A stretch of 64,000 nucleotides of DNA from Typhlomys cinereus. Taxonomy: Eukaryota > Chordata > Mammalia > Rodentia > Platacanthomyidae. This document shows, one piece after another, positions 11,893-22,702 of the stretch. The stretch is from the NCBI GenBank assembly GCA_023101885.1, contig JALPQD010000410.1, positions 838,142-902,141 on the forward strand. Direction: 5' to 3'. The position numbers and the translations under genes were made by a program. How positions within the stretch are numbered: position 1 is the stretch's first letter; each line of letters starts with the position of its first letter. The notes under the pieces are model-generated. The model worked only from the letters and a program-made list of their open reading frames with translations. It was not told the origin of the DNA and did not search any database.

Positions 11893-11956
<64 letters not shown>

Positions 11957-12180
11957 GAAGTGAGATCATATGGTAGGTCTATTTTCAGTTCTTTGAGGAG
12001 ACTCCATGCTGTTCTCTATAGTGGCTATGCTAATTTACATTCCTACCAGACACATGTAAGAGAGTTTCCTCTTCTATTTCACTGGCATTTAAATTTTCTT
12101 TTTTTTTTTTTTTGGTATGAGCCATTCTGATTCCTTCAGTAGTTCCTAGTTACCTTGGTATTGTCAGGATTTCTTTTTCA
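11075..12180 (-). mobile_element. LINE-1: 3' UTR joined to the 3' end of ORF2, with internal (AT)n
   Basis: Left to right on the plus strand the block runs from L1 3' UTR-like sequence (tgagctcatgggtgaagcat, ctgtcctgtccagaagat) into the reverse complement of the C-terminal ORF2 region: ccactgtgtatatgcaccat, ttgctgattgtgaatagtgt, tacattcctaccagacac. The ORF2 part is full of stops and is dead. An AT microsatellite has expanded inside it at 11896-11954. Confidence 0.75.
11896..11954. repeat. (AT)n microsatellite, about 28 units
   Basis: A pure alternating AT run replaces a short T/A-rich spot of the L1 ORF2 3' region. It could extrude as a cruciform. Confidence 0.97.
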
Positions 12181-12564
12181 TCTGTTTTTTTAGGACCCAG
12201 TGTTGAAAGGTTTCCCATCTCCCCAGTCCACACTGGCCTAAGCCCAGAACTCCTTTTTGGCTAAAGTTTTGCTAAATTTTCTTTTAGCTCTCATCCAACA
12301 AGGAAAAAAGATGCCTCATGTCCCTCCCTACCCATTATAAGAAAGGGGTTCAGCAAAGAATTCCACAGGGCCCAGTTCTCAGTAAGACCACGACTTAAGG
12401 AACTGTCACAGTGACACAAGATCTGAATGAATTCAACAATAACAACAAAAAATACTTTTCAAAGAAATATTGTTTCCATGTTTTCTGTTTTTTTTTTTGT
12501 TCAGAGGAAGTTTAATTTTAATGTTGCATTAGTAAGTGTTTCTGCTTATGCTATTTTGTCTCAT
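12181..12564. other. Unique AT-rich sequence
   Basis: No recognised repeat or exon; a T run at 12488-12500 is the only low-complexity feature. Confidence 0.35.
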
Positions 12565-12745
12565 TTTACCTCAGTTTTGAAACAGGGTCTCATGTATCGC
12601 AGGCTCCTCATCTTCCTGCCTCCACATCCCAAGTGCTGGATCACAGGCATGTGTCACCCCACTTTATACAATGCCAGGTGTCAAAGCCAGAGTTCATGCA
12701 GGCCAAGCGAGTGTGCAACCAACTGAGCTACATCCTTAGCTTCAT
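12565..12745 (-). mobile_element. B1 plus ID-like dimeric SINE (B4 class), minus strand
   Basis: gaaacagggtctcatgtatc and ccaagtgctggatcacaggc are B1 landmarks in reverse complement. They are followed by agccagagttcatgcaggcc and caaccaactgagctacatcc, the reverse complement of an ID/tRNA-like head. Confidence 0.8.
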
Positions 12746-12901
12746 TTGTATCTGTTTTAGAAAATGGGACCTACAAGGAAATGGACACACGACTTTAGTT
12801 ATAAAATTCCAAATTATAACATGATTATTTGATGTTAATAGCAAACTTTCATAACATTTCAAAATTATATAAGCAATTACATGACTTTAAGTTTAGTACA
12901 A

Positions 12902-12948
<47 letters not shown>

Positions 12949-14264
12949 TGTGTAAACGCAGTTTAGCTTTTTAAAATGATTTGTTTATGGCATGGATTAA
13001 TAAAGTTGGAGTTATATTTTTAAGAAAAATTCACAAGCTAACTTCCACTTTATTCATTACCCTTTATTTTATTGAAATGTATCATTAACTGAAGAAGAAA
13101 ATTCATCTTGGGAGCATGTTTTCATAACCTTAAAGAGGAAACATTTCCCGTCATTGAAACGGATTCATGATGATCTGCATATTCTGTACACTTGCCATGG
13201 CGGGGTTTGCATCCTGCTTGGTGTAATGAGCAAATAAACTCTCCATTTCAAACAAAAAAATCAAAATGATTTGTTTACTAGGCCTTTTCTGAGTTCTGGA
13301 CATAGATTGAAGCTTAAATCCTTGAAAATTCAGTTATTTTAGTGTTACCATTTTGCAGATTGAGCGCTTACAGAACGCAGAAGTAACTGAGTAAGTGGCC
13401 TGGATGGTCATGATTCGGCTCTTCCTCTCCAGTTATGGCAGGATCACAATAGCAAAGGCCGCACCGCATTTCAGAGAGTCGAGAAAATTTTGCAGAGGTT
13501 TTTTCATAAATATAAAATTGTAGGAGGTTCGGACTCCGCCTTTCCCTCCATCAGGAGTTAACACTTGATATCTTTTTCCTTGCATGTAGTTTTCAGATGT
13601 ATATATTAAATTCTTTCGTTGTTGCCTACAGACCTTTATAGGGAAACCTCTGGAAACCCATGTGGTATTTATATTCCTTCAAGAGATTCTGAATGTTGAA
13701 ATTTGATTGGATATTGCACTAATCTCAAATTTTCAGAACTTTTCATTTACTAATAGTTGTAGTGTCCAACATGTTTGGACCCTTACCCAAAAACATCTTC
13801 TGAGCATTTGAAACATGTTTATTACAAACTTAGACATTTGAGACTATAAAATATGTTCACTTAATGTCAGTAAAATAACCTACGGAAGTTTCTATAAAAT
13901 ATGTTCACTTAATGTCAGTAAAATAACCTACGAAAGTTTCATTAATAATTTTTATGTAGATCAAATGTCATAGAATATTTTGATCACATTGGAGTAAGCA
14001 AATGTTCCGACTACATTAGGTTATATTTGTTAGTGGTATTAATTTTATTATTTTACAATCCTTTTGAATGTGCCTACTAGATAATCAGAGATTACACATA
14101 TGATTTTCACTCATGGTTCACATTTATGTTTTTATTGGACAGTGGTGAGTGAGAGTCATTGTGCTATAAAGTATTTTGCATGTTTATATTTTTCTAGGAA
14201 CATTAAAACATTAAAAGACTCCTTGTATGTTTGCGAGTAAGTCTAGTGAAATGTATTATAATGT
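12746..14264. other. Unique AT-rich sequence with (GT)n and candidate conserved patch
   Basis: A GT microsatellite lies at 12906-12952. 13080-13260 is unique and CpG-bearing, with motifs such as tgatgatctgcatattctg and gcatcctgcttggtgtaatg; it could be a conserved non-coding element. 13420-13560 also keeps CpGs. The remainder, apart from the 48-base tandem duplication at 13844-13939, is plain AT-rich DNA. Confidence 0.4.
13844..13939. repeat. 48-base tandem duplication
   Basis: Two units (13844-13891 and 13892-13939) differ by a single base (tacggaag against tacgaaag). The unit is otherwise unique, so this is a recent local tandem duplication. Confidence 0.97.
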
Positions 14265-14883
14265 GGGAGCTGGAGAGATGACTCAGTGGACTAAGATGGT
14301 TGGTGATAATTGCCACCCTGATACCCAAGAGATAAAACTCCAGATGCAACCTTGAAGAAAGAATTGTCTAGTTAAGACAGGCTTCTGGGGCAGCCTATGG
14401 GACATTGCCTTGGTTGCTTTGGTTGAGGTGGGAAGACCCACCCATTGTGGTTGGCCTCATCCTCTGTATAAGCTGAGCACTGGTGAGGCATCTGGGTGTG
14501 TTGACTCTTTCCTTCTGCTCTTGGCTTCGGATATGATGTGGCTAGTTCTCTCAGCTCTATACCACGACTCTCCTACCGTGATGGACTGTGTCCTGAAACT
14601 GTGAGCCAATGAAAACCCATCTTCTCCTAAGTTGTTGCAGCAATAGATATGAAAGTAAAACAGAGTGCCTGTGGTGTGAGCATGAAGAGAATTGGGCATG
14701 TGCCCCTAATCCCAGAGCTGAGGTGCAGAGACAGGTGGATCCCCACAACTTGCTGGCCAGTGGAAGTGGCAAGGTTCAGGTTCAGCAAGGACCCCTGTTT
14801 CAAGGCAACAAAGAGAAAGCAACAAAGGAAAATACCTAACTTTCTCTGCATGCCCGCACATGGATGGCACATGATACGCGCAT

Positions 14884-14921
<38 letters not shown>

Positions 14922-14960
14922 ACATGCACGTACATATCACATATACATACCACAAACCAT
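14265..14960 (+). mobile_element. B4-type SINE split by an LTR
   Basis: The head (gggagctggagagatgactc, ending ctaaga at 14296) and the body (gagtgcctgtggtgtgagca onward from 14663) rejoin into one B4-type SINE when the LTR at 14297-14662 is removed. The body continues through a B1-like part (cctaatcccagagctgaggt) to a CA tract at 14885-14917 and a CA/AT-rich tail. Confidence 0.8.
14297..14662 (+). mobile_element. MaLR-type solo LTR nested in a SINE
   Basis: It runs from TGGTTGGTGATAATTGCC to GAAAGTAAAACA, with aggtgggaagacccaccca, ttctgctcttggcttcgga, gaaactgtgagccaatgaaa and cctaagttgttgcagcaa in the MaLR order. It interrupts the B4-type SINE, so it is the younger of the two. Confidence 0.8.
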
Positions 14961-15949
14961 ACTTTTTTATACTTTTTATCTTCTTAATCAGAGAGCAGTT
15001 TAATATAGCTAGTTTCATAATTTTGAGGCAGGACTTTTTAATGTGTTTCATGGGTTCCTTAGGAATTAGTACACATTGCAGGACTATTGCGCTCACAAAA
15101 GAAAGGGCTTCTGGCTGATGTGTGATTAGAATTGATAATCTGGCTTTTTTTTTTTTGTTTGCAATTGCTTCTCAGGGCTTCCTTCATGCAATGTGGCTGC
15201 CCCTTCTACATGAAGAAAACCTGCCCTTATTCAGAAGAAAGCAGACAAGCAGCTTGCGAAGAAGGCTGTAAGCTTTTATGAAATTGTAGGTCGCAAAGCT
15301 TGCGCAGGCTCTGCCCCTTCTGCAGATAATGGTGCTGAGCTTTATTACAGCTGGTCTCCTTGCAGGGCAGAGATCTTCCTGGCTTTTGGATTAGTCTTAT
15401 GGATGAGATATCTGTGGCTGCCAGAATTCCTTCTACTAATCTATCACTTGCAGCGGGTGGCACTTTCAAATGACATTAGAATTCATCCATAGAGGTGTTG
15501 AGGAAATCATATGAAATATATCAGGGGTTAATAGGCTCAGCTAGAAGGATTCTCTTGGCTTCTTTCTGTCTTTGAAGTTGATGATGTTGAGTCCAAGCCA
15601 CACCTGCTAAGCTCAAGTGGTTAACAGGCACATGTGGAATGAACTATGCATGTATGAAATTTGAGCCTGAATTGGAATGTGGAGCTTATTTAGTTCTTAC
15701 CTCTCTCTGTTCTTTGTAGCTGTAGGTAGATCAGGTTGTTTTGTGTGCTGCTGGTAATTCCCAGCAGTCCAAGACACCATTGCACGGCTCATCGCTGGGC
15801 TTCGACATGTTCTTGTAGCACTTATTCTGCTCTCTTGGCTTGTGACGTTCCCAACATCCGTTTTCTTATACAATAGCTCCCCGAGCATCCTGCTGTCTTC
15901 CATTCTCTGTGTACACACATTCCAGCGGCGCGACAGTCTAAGAACTGCC
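14961..15949. other. Unique sequence
   Basis: 15215-15470 is a moderately GC-rich unique patch with balanced composition (gcagataatggtgctgagct). Open frames there (for example 15227-15469 minus) are short and unrecognised. No splice-bounded exon can be argued. Confidence 0.35.
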
Positions 15950-16050
15950 TCGCTGCCAAGCCAGACAATACCCCTTTCTGAGGCTGGTGGCAGAGCTGAC
16001 TTTGAAGTTAGCACTCTGAGATGACAGGCCCGTGTTCCTCCTGAACACAC
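15950..16050 (+). mobile_element. Possible MIR fragment
   Basis: ctgaggctggtggcagagct, ttgaagttagcactctgaga and gcccgtgttcctcctgaaca follow the order of the 3' half of the mammalian MIR core. The match is short and diverged. Confidence 0.45.
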
Positions 16051-16084
16051 AGACATCCGTTGCAACCCGTAGTACATCGCCATA

Positions 16085-16470
16085 TGTAATGGTTCTTAAC
16101 TATTGCTGTGAGAGAACACCCGAAGTCAGATAACTTAAGGGAAAAAAGGAAATTTATTCAGCTTACGGTTCCAGAGGGAAGAAAGAGTCTTTCACGGAGA
16201 AGGTGACATGGCTGGTGGTTGAAGCTCAAGGCAGGCTAAGTCACTGCAGACATCCCGGAATCTCTCTTCTTCTCAGTCTTCTGTTCTGTGGTTCCTTTTA
16301 TCTGGTTGGCTACTGGGAGGTTCCAATAAGATCTAGGGAGGTTCCAATTTGATCTAACGCTGGTCTTTATATTGTAAATGTATTGATCCAGATAATCTCT
16401 TCAGGTGGTTTCAGCTGATCTTAGTTAATGTCAGGTGTGACCAAGCTGACACCCAGGATTAACTATCACA
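16085..16470 (-). mobile_element. Solo LTR (ERVL/MaLR type) with 5-base target duplication
   Basis: The element starts TGTAATGGTTCTTAACTATT and ends GGATTAACTATCACA, 386 bases. The 5 bases ccata occur on both sides (16080-16084 and 16471-16475), the duplication size expected for ERVL-class integration. It is the same subfamily as 21394-21803 in opposite orientation. Confidence 0.92.
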
Positions 16471-16475
16471 CCATA

Positions 16476-17444
16476 AACATAGCTATTTATCAAGAAGTTC
16501 TACTATGTGAGCGAAGACATCTCAGATGGCACTTCCTGCATTGTGATATTTTAAGGATTCTGCTTTAGATGTTGAAGCTGCTCAAGTAGCTCATGTAGGT
16601 GCAAAAGATATAGAGTATATATGAAGTAAATAGCAAAATAGGAATTTGGACTGTATTCTTACTCGGGCGGCTTTCAGTTTCAAATGCACAGGCAGATCAA
16701 CATTTTATGTATCCAAGGCCAGCAAGACAGCTCTTCAGGTTAGGTAAAGGCTCATAAACCTGGTGACCAAAGTCCCCATGGTGGAAGAAGAGAAATGGCT
16801 TCTGAAAGTTGCTCCTTGATCTCCATGTGTGTACCTTGACCTGCATATGTGTGCGTCTTTCTCTTTTCAAACAGATAAACAAATAAAACATGTTGAAAAA
16901 ATCTGGTGCATCAGCCTCACAAAAGACACAACTGAATTTGTGTGCTCCTGCACTTACTGTCAATAACTGTCAGAGACAAATGGTTTTTTAAGGTGCTTCC
17001 CAGCTGCTCTCCTTTTACAACAAAAAGTTTCATGCTTATTGTCCATTTGATTATCTCAAGGTATTTGGCGATGTCTGTAACCTAGGCATTTACGTTGCAT
17101 CCCGTGTTCATTGAAAAATTTTGTACAAAACAAAGGAGAGTATGACTTAATTTTACTGCTGATGTGGAATGCACTAGATAAGACATCACCCTTTATTGGA
17201 TGGCTGAGTAAGTCAACATTGCTATGTAGTGAGCTCAGCTGCTGATCATAAACAATATTTGCTTTCTTATTCTTATATTTGTCAGTCAGTAAGGTCCAGC
17301 TGGTATTAGGCTGAACTTGTCCAACTGAATATTGCAGATAGAACTGCTTCATACGTCTTCATTTTCTTACCAGTGATTTTTCCAAGTTATGTTCTTCTGA
17401 TCAGAAGAGAGCAGCAGCCGAGTCGAATCACCAGACTTTAGGGA
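16476..17444. other. Unique AT-rich sequence, weak SINE remnant
   Basis: 16710-16880 contains fragments reminiscent of a very old SINE (caggttaggtaaaggctcat, ctccatgtgtgtaccttgac) but too diverged to call. The rest shows nothing. Confidence 0.3.
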
Positions 17445-17765
17445 CTGGGGAGCTGGATCCGTGTGTAAGAGTTCTTGTTATGTACTCGTGAGGATCTGAG
17501 TTTGGATCCTCACCTACAGGAGCGGATGGAGGGCGAGGCAGGAGAGAGCAGAGACAGGAAAATCCCAAGGGCTTGCTGGTCACTAGCTGAGCTGAAAAAA
17601 GAAAACTAACCAAACAAAATAGCACACTCCAAGTTTGGTGAGAGACATTGTCTCAAGGAAATAAGGCAAAGATCAGTCAAGGAAGACACCAGATGTCCTG
17701 TTCTGGCCTGTGTGTACACAGGTGTCTATACTTGCACACATACATGTACACATACATCGCACATA
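17445..17765 (+). mobile_element. B4-type SINE (ID head plus B1-like body)
   Basis: The head gactggggagctggatccgt is followed by tgaggatctgagtttggatcc, an ID-like B box. A B1-like middle (gagagacattgtctcaagga) and ctgttctggcctgtgtgtac lead into a CA/TA-rich tail. This order is typical of B4 elements. Confidence 0.8.
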
Positions 17766-18240
17766 CAAAAAGTGAAAAAAAATCAGACTGCAATAGAAAT
17801 ATCTGTAATACATTATTAGATAAGCCAAGCTACGTGGCCAAGTCCAAAGTTGACTGGACAGAAAAACAGGCCCTTTTTGTACAACCCAGTCATCAAATAG
17901 ACTCACTTCTACAGTGATACTCGGAAGAGGTCAGTGGATTCTCTCTGCAGAATCATAAACTATAAAATAGCACAAACATTTTTAATAAATCATTTTGGGG
18001 ACATGGAAATTGAATGAAGGCAAGATAATAGTTGAAAGATGTTTATTCTTGAAAAATTGTCAAGCAGTTTGTTGACGTCTGTGATAACATGCAGCCTTAT
18101 TTTTCTTGAGGTTTCTCCCATACTTCCTTTCACCCTAGCTTGTGGATCAACTTTCTAATTTCATCGGAATAGTACTAGCCATGAGAAGGCTATTTGTTGC
18201 TTCTTATTCCTTCCTATGAAATTAATTCACGAACTTTATA
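17766..18240. other. Unique AT-rich sequence
   Basis: No repeat or gene signature is recognised before the L1 begins. Confidence 0.3.
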
Positions 18241-18528
18241 TTAAAAAAATCCAAGTAGGTCACAGTATAAGGTTGAAAACAGCAAACAGTAACAAAAAAC
18301 TAGACTGAAAAATTAGCACAGAACCACAAATAAATTTTTACAAGACTTTTAGATGAAATTGAAGATAATAATTCCTAATGATAGACATTTATATACATTA
18401 GTAAGAAGACAAATTATACATATAGAAACAACTAACAATAAAACTCCTGAACACTAATACAATATAGTATTGTAGTAGTGGGGGATTACATTTATCTTGC
18501 CTTAGTCACTGATAGAAAAGTTAGAGAG

Positions 18529-18833
18529 GGGCTGGAGAGGTGGCTCAGGGGTTAAGCCTCCGCCTTGAAGGCGGAAGGTCCTGAGTTCGGATCCCAGATC
18601 CCACGTATAGATGCCAGGCGAAAGCGGGGGCGGCCTGCGTTTCTAGTCCTGGTAGGGTGGAGACTGTGAATCCCAGGGCAGAAGGAGGTGGAGGCCGCCA
18701 TGGTGGTTCCCGAATTCGTCCGTGGTTCTACACACACATACACGCACACAGACACACACACACGCGCGCGCACATACATACACACACGCGCACAGTTGAA
18801 TAAATAATAATAATAAAAAATTTAAAAAAAAAA
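18529..18833 (+). mobile_element. tRNA-derived SINE, young subfamily, inserted in L1
   Basis: A full copy runs from gggctggagaggtggctcag through a GC-rich body and a CA-rich tract to taaataataataataaaa. It is flanked by perfect 15-base copies of agaaaagttagagag (18514-18528 and 18834-18848). The tRNA-like arm keeps a near-palindromic anticodon-arm-like stem (cctccgccttgaaggcggaagg). Confidence 0.95.
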
Positions 18834-19020
18834 AGAAAAGTTAGAGAGAACATCAATTAACGTTCAGAACTTGAACAACACTATCAACTAATTGAGGCAA
18901 ATGTCATAGAGTGTTCCATCCAGTAATACTAGAATACACATTTTTTCAAGTGTACTTGAGACGTTCTTTATGGGATAACTTGTAAAGCAAGTCTCATTGC
19001 ATGTTTTCTAACTACAAAAA

Positions 19021-19273
19021 TTAGGGAAGAGAGGAAGGAAGGGAGGAAGGAAGAAAGGAAGGAAAGAAGGAAGGAAGGAAGGAAGGAAGGAAGGAAGGAA
19101 GGAAGGAAGGAAGGAAGGAAGGGAAGGAAGGAAAGGAAGGAAAGGAAGTAAGGGAAATAAGGAAAGAAGGAAGGAAAGGAGGGAAAGGAAATAAGGGAAA
19201 TAAGGAAAGAAGGAAGGAAACAAGGAAGGAAGGAAGCAAAGAAGGAAGGAAGGAAGGAAGGAAGAAAAGAAAA
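19021..19273. repeat. (GGAA)n purine microsatellite, about 250 bases
   Basis: Tandem ggaa/gaaa units with scattered interruptions (gggaaataa, ggaaacaa) lie inside the L1 remnant. Three long Leu/Pro/Ser/Phe open frames on the minus strand are artefacts of this tract. Tandem GGAA can bind ETS-family factors, though nothing here shows it does. Confidence 0.97.
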
Positions 19274-19353
19274 TGCAATTTACGATAACCTAATTATTTG
19301 GAATTTCAACAGCATACTATTGGAAAAATAATCTGTAAAAGATGAATTATCAG

Positions 19354-19560
19354 GGGCTGGAGAAGTGGCTCAGGAGTTAAGCCTCTGCCTTGCAGGTGGA
19401 GGGTCCTGAGTTCGGATCCTAGACCCCACATATAGACCCCACGTACAGATGCCGGGCAGAAACGGGGGCGGCCTGTGTTTCTAGTCCTGGTAGGGCGGAG
19501 CCTGTGAATCCCGGGTCAGAGTAAACAAGGAGGAGGTGGAGGCGTAGAGGCGCCCGTGGT

Positions 19561-19611
<51 letters not shown>

Positions 19612-19640
19612 GCACACATGCACAATTGAATAAAAAAATT
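19354..19640 (+). mobile_element. tRNA-derived SINE, young subfamily, inserted in L1
   Basis: The head ggggctggagaagtggctca, body gcggcctgtgtttctagtcc and a (CA)n run at about 19563-19608 end in ttgaataaaaaaattt. A small internal duplication (ccccacatatagaccccacg) distinguishes this copy. No convincing target duplication is visible. Confidence 0.9.
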
Positions 19641-20400
19641 TAGAAAATATACTTAAGTGAATGGAAATTACAGCCTAATATTAAAATTTAAAAGGCACCG
19701 CAAAAACAATGCTTAGAGGGGAAATTTGACTTTAGGTGCTTGTACTGAAAAGTGATCAAGAAAAATCTAAGTCTCTATCTTAAGAAAACAGAAAAAGAAC
19801 AAGTAAATCAAACTTCACATGAGGAGAAGAAAGGAAATGAAAGGTGGGAAGAAATGAAGTAGAAAACGATAAAATTCACATGATCTAAAAGTTGGCTCAT
19901 TCACAAGATCAGCGAATTGATAAACATTTAGCTATACTATCAAATGGAAGAGAAAGAGAAAGGTATGTTAAACTAGGACTAAAAGAGAGAACAGTACCAC
20001 ATATACTCAGAAATTGAAAGGATTATTGAGGGTCACGATGAGCATATCTAGGCCAACTAACTGGGCAGTTTAGATGAAGTACTGAATAAAGATCCCGGAA
20101 GGATGCAAATTGCAAACACTGTCCCTAGAAGAAACAGACACAGAATAGATCTGAAATATGTAGAGATTAAGTTGGTCTTTCTATGGTGAAAAGCTCAGAT
20201 CCAGATGGCCTCTGTAGGAATTTTATCTATTCTGAGGAGGAACAATATCTGTCTAAGGATTTTTTTCTCAGATAAGAGGAGGGAATACTTCTCAACTTAT
20301 CCATGTTGGAACAATTGCCAAAGCCAGACAAAGGCAACAGAAATGTAACTGCAGCAAATAACTCCAAGCAGACAAGGAATGGCATAGAAAAGTTGAAAAC

Positions 20401-21388
20401 ATGTAGGAAGGACGTTAACACCACCATGAATACTGCTGAGTTCTCCCTGATGTGGCTAATGTTAAGAATTCTCACCTGTGGGAAGGATGGGGCCAACTGA
20501 AATTCTGACACTGTGCTCAGGAGAATAGAAAATGTTATGTCAACTTTGGAAGATGTTTTCAATACTACCAGCATCTCATAACTTGTTGATGATGCACTTA
20601 TATATTCATTTAATACTATGCCTCATTTCCAACCCTTGGTAATATATAAAAATCTTACCACAATATTATTAATTTATTTTATGTTCAGGGAGACATAGTC
20701 TTTCCATGAAAGATACCTATGTATCAGATTATCCCAGCACTGACACGCAAGTCTGTAGACGCTTCTAGTCCTGCCAAAGTCTTCCAAAGTCTCACCCTTT
20801 GTCCATTTTCAGCTGGCCAAAGGACCCCTCATGGGCAGAATGCTTTCCCCATTTGGACTCTTCAGACTTTTCCGAGTCCAGTGGAGTGTGTTTCTTCTCT
20901 CCGGGTCTTCTGCTGCCCGTCACACAAGCACCACAGTTCTGTTTCATCAAACAGCTGGGAGACGCAGAAGGGCATGATGGGCGGGGCAGCATTACTTTGT
21001 GCAGTCACGTGGCTTATGCAGTCTTACCAGCCATACATAAGGGGCTACACCAGGCCCTCTGCAGTACAGTGTTTCAAAGGTGGTCACCGATGCATCCATC
21101 CCTACCATGAAGGTTGTGTTGTATCCTAAAGTAATCCCAGGTGTTAGAGCTTAAAGACATTTCTCAATTTTTACTTACAGCATTCTTTCTCCCTAGGATC
21201 TATCAGAGCAACAGTGTTGGGTTCAGATCATCTTAGACCCAACTGAGTAGTTTCCAGAACCTCTCCCTTTAGCCTGGGAGGCATTTATTTTCCCATCGCT
21301 TCATTTTATTACATTAATTAAATAGCTTAAGACAGTTCATTCTGTTCAGTCCCTTTCCCTTTCCCTCTTCAGCTGGTTGAATCTGAGT
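20401..21388. other. Unique sequence, no gene established
   Basis: 20719-21129 holds overlapping open frames on both strands (up to 136 codons). No family is recognisable and no splice signals bound them, so they are left uncalled. The left part may be further decayed L1. Confidence 0.3.
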
Positions 21389-21393
21389 GTTTT

Positions 21394-21803
21394 TGTGCTA
21401 GTTAATCCTGGGTGTCCACTTAATCACACCCGGCATTAACTGAGATCAGCTGAGGCCACCTGAAGAGATTATCCAGATCAACACATTTACAATATAAAGA
21501 CCAGCCCTGGATCTGATCAGAACCTTCCTAGATCTCATTGGAACCTTCCAGTAGTGGACCAGATAAAAGGAACCACAGGAAAGAAGACTGGGAAGAAGAG
21601 AGACTCTCCAAGAATCCTCCAGCCTTCAGCCACATGGATGGGAGTAATTTAACTTGCCAGCTTCAGCCTCTAGTCATGTCACCTCTGCCATGAAAGTCTG
21701 TTTCTCCCCTCTGGAACTGTAAGGTGAATAAATTTCCTTTTCTCCCTTAAATTGATTGACTTTGAGTGCTCTCTCACAGCAATAGTTAAGAGTAACCATT
21801 ACA
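21394..21803 (+). mobile_element. Solo LTR (ERVL/MaLR type) with 5-base target duplication
   Basis: It starts TGTGCTAGTTAATCCTGGGT and ends GAGTAACCATTACA, 410 bases. It is flanked by gtttt on both sides (21389-21393 and 21804-21808). A polyadenylation signal (aataaa) lies near 21727. It is the sister of the minus-strand LTR at 16085-16470. Confidence 0.92.
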
Positions 21804-21808
21804 GTTTT

Positions 21809-22309
21809 CTCACAGCAGCACAAAGAAGACTAATTGCAATATCTATTTATTTTCTTGCAAGAATTGTATTTATTTAATTCATTCACAATATTGATAGCGG
21901 GTGTGTTCCTTTACTCTTTTGGATGGTAGATGCTTACATGTAAGGGCACAGAGGTATATGCTATACAATCACTGTAACTCTTAACTGACCTTTCTCAGAA
22001 GTTGATACTATGATATCTGCTGTGTTGTTTCTTAATAACTGTCTCCTAGTCTTTTTCTTACTATGTAAGCCCTTGATTGGTGTGGCCCATGAGATACAAG
22101 GGGAAGAGCTGGGAAGGCTGCATAAAAGTAAGGGGATGGACAACCTTTCTTCTTTCTTTGTGGGAATGTGACAATAGGAATTCTGCAGCTATACTAGAAC
22201 TGAATAAATACAATGGATGCCATGTGTAATGCTTAAGTCTCTGCTGTTAACTTGACTCTTAAAAGGTAGGTCTCTGTGCACACCTTTGAGGATTTATTTA
22301 GTTCAGGCA
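21809..22309. other. AT-rich sequence with a possible LTR fragment
   Basis: 22235-22309 (ctgttaacttgactcttaaa, gtgcacacctttgaggattta) looks like the 5' part of a plus-strand MaLR LTR cut off by the minus-strand LTR that follows. The remainder is unrecognised. Confidence 0.35.
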
Positions 22310-22702
22310 GTACTGTGGTTTGTCTTCATGTTGCTAATAAATACATGACCAACCAATCTAGGGGAACAAGGGGTTTTATTCTTGCTTATAATTCTGCTTA
22401 CAGTTCCTAGTCCACTTGGCAGGAGAGTCCATACCAACAACAGAAGCTGGGAGAAGTGACCTGCAACATATCCACAGGAATTGCTAAAAAAAGGGCAAGC
22501 CTTGGGATTTGCCAGTCTGTTGGTTTGCCCGAGTATTGAACCAGCTCTCTTCAGGGCACGGCTCCGCCCACCATGAACTGGGCTTTCCCACATCGGTTAG
22601 AGAATCTCCCACGGACTTGCTTAGGACTGGTCTTAGCTACTAATCCCTCACAGATGCGCCCAAAGCCTCAGCCTCCTCCAATTGTCAGGTTGACACCTGT
22701 CC
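22310..22702 (-). mobile_element. MaLR-type LTR, minus strand
   Basis: gttgctaataaatacatgacc, ggaacaaggggttttattct, cagtctgttggtttgcccga, ccaccatgaactgggctttc and attgtcaggttgacacctgt define the same subfamily as 10333-10738 and 31234-31644. Confidence 0.85.

Larger units (their letters stand above)
18240..20400 (+). mobile_element. LINE-1 ORF2 remnant, plus strand, split by two SINEs and a GGAA tract
   Basis: Pieces at 18240-18513, 18849-19020, 19274-19353 and 19641-20400 follow successive parts of L1 ORF2. Landmarks are actagaatacacattttttc with tcaagtgtacttgagacgtt, then attgaaaggattattgaggg, gctcagatccagatggcctc, gaggagggaatacttctcaa and ttgccaaagccagacaaagg. The reading frame is destroyed by stops and indels. 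It is an old dead copy that served as a landing site for later SINEs. Confidence 0.8.

Noticed and set aside
15697..16083. 128-codon minus-strand open frame ending at the LTR
   Set aside because: It overlaps a MIR-like fragment, has no recognisable domain, and its start lies three bases from the LTR junction.
18529..18600. tRNA gene
   Set aside because: The A- and B-box-like motifs belong to the tRNA-derived head of a dispersed SINE; acceptor-stem pairing and correct downstream context are absent, as with the other SINE heads.
19008..19278. Long Leu/Pro/Ser/Phe open frames on the minus strand
   Set aside because: They are the direct reading of the GGAA microsatellite in two frames.
20719..21129. 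136-codon open frame as a possible exon
   Set aside because: No recognisable protein, no bounding splice sites, and competing frames on both strands of similar length.
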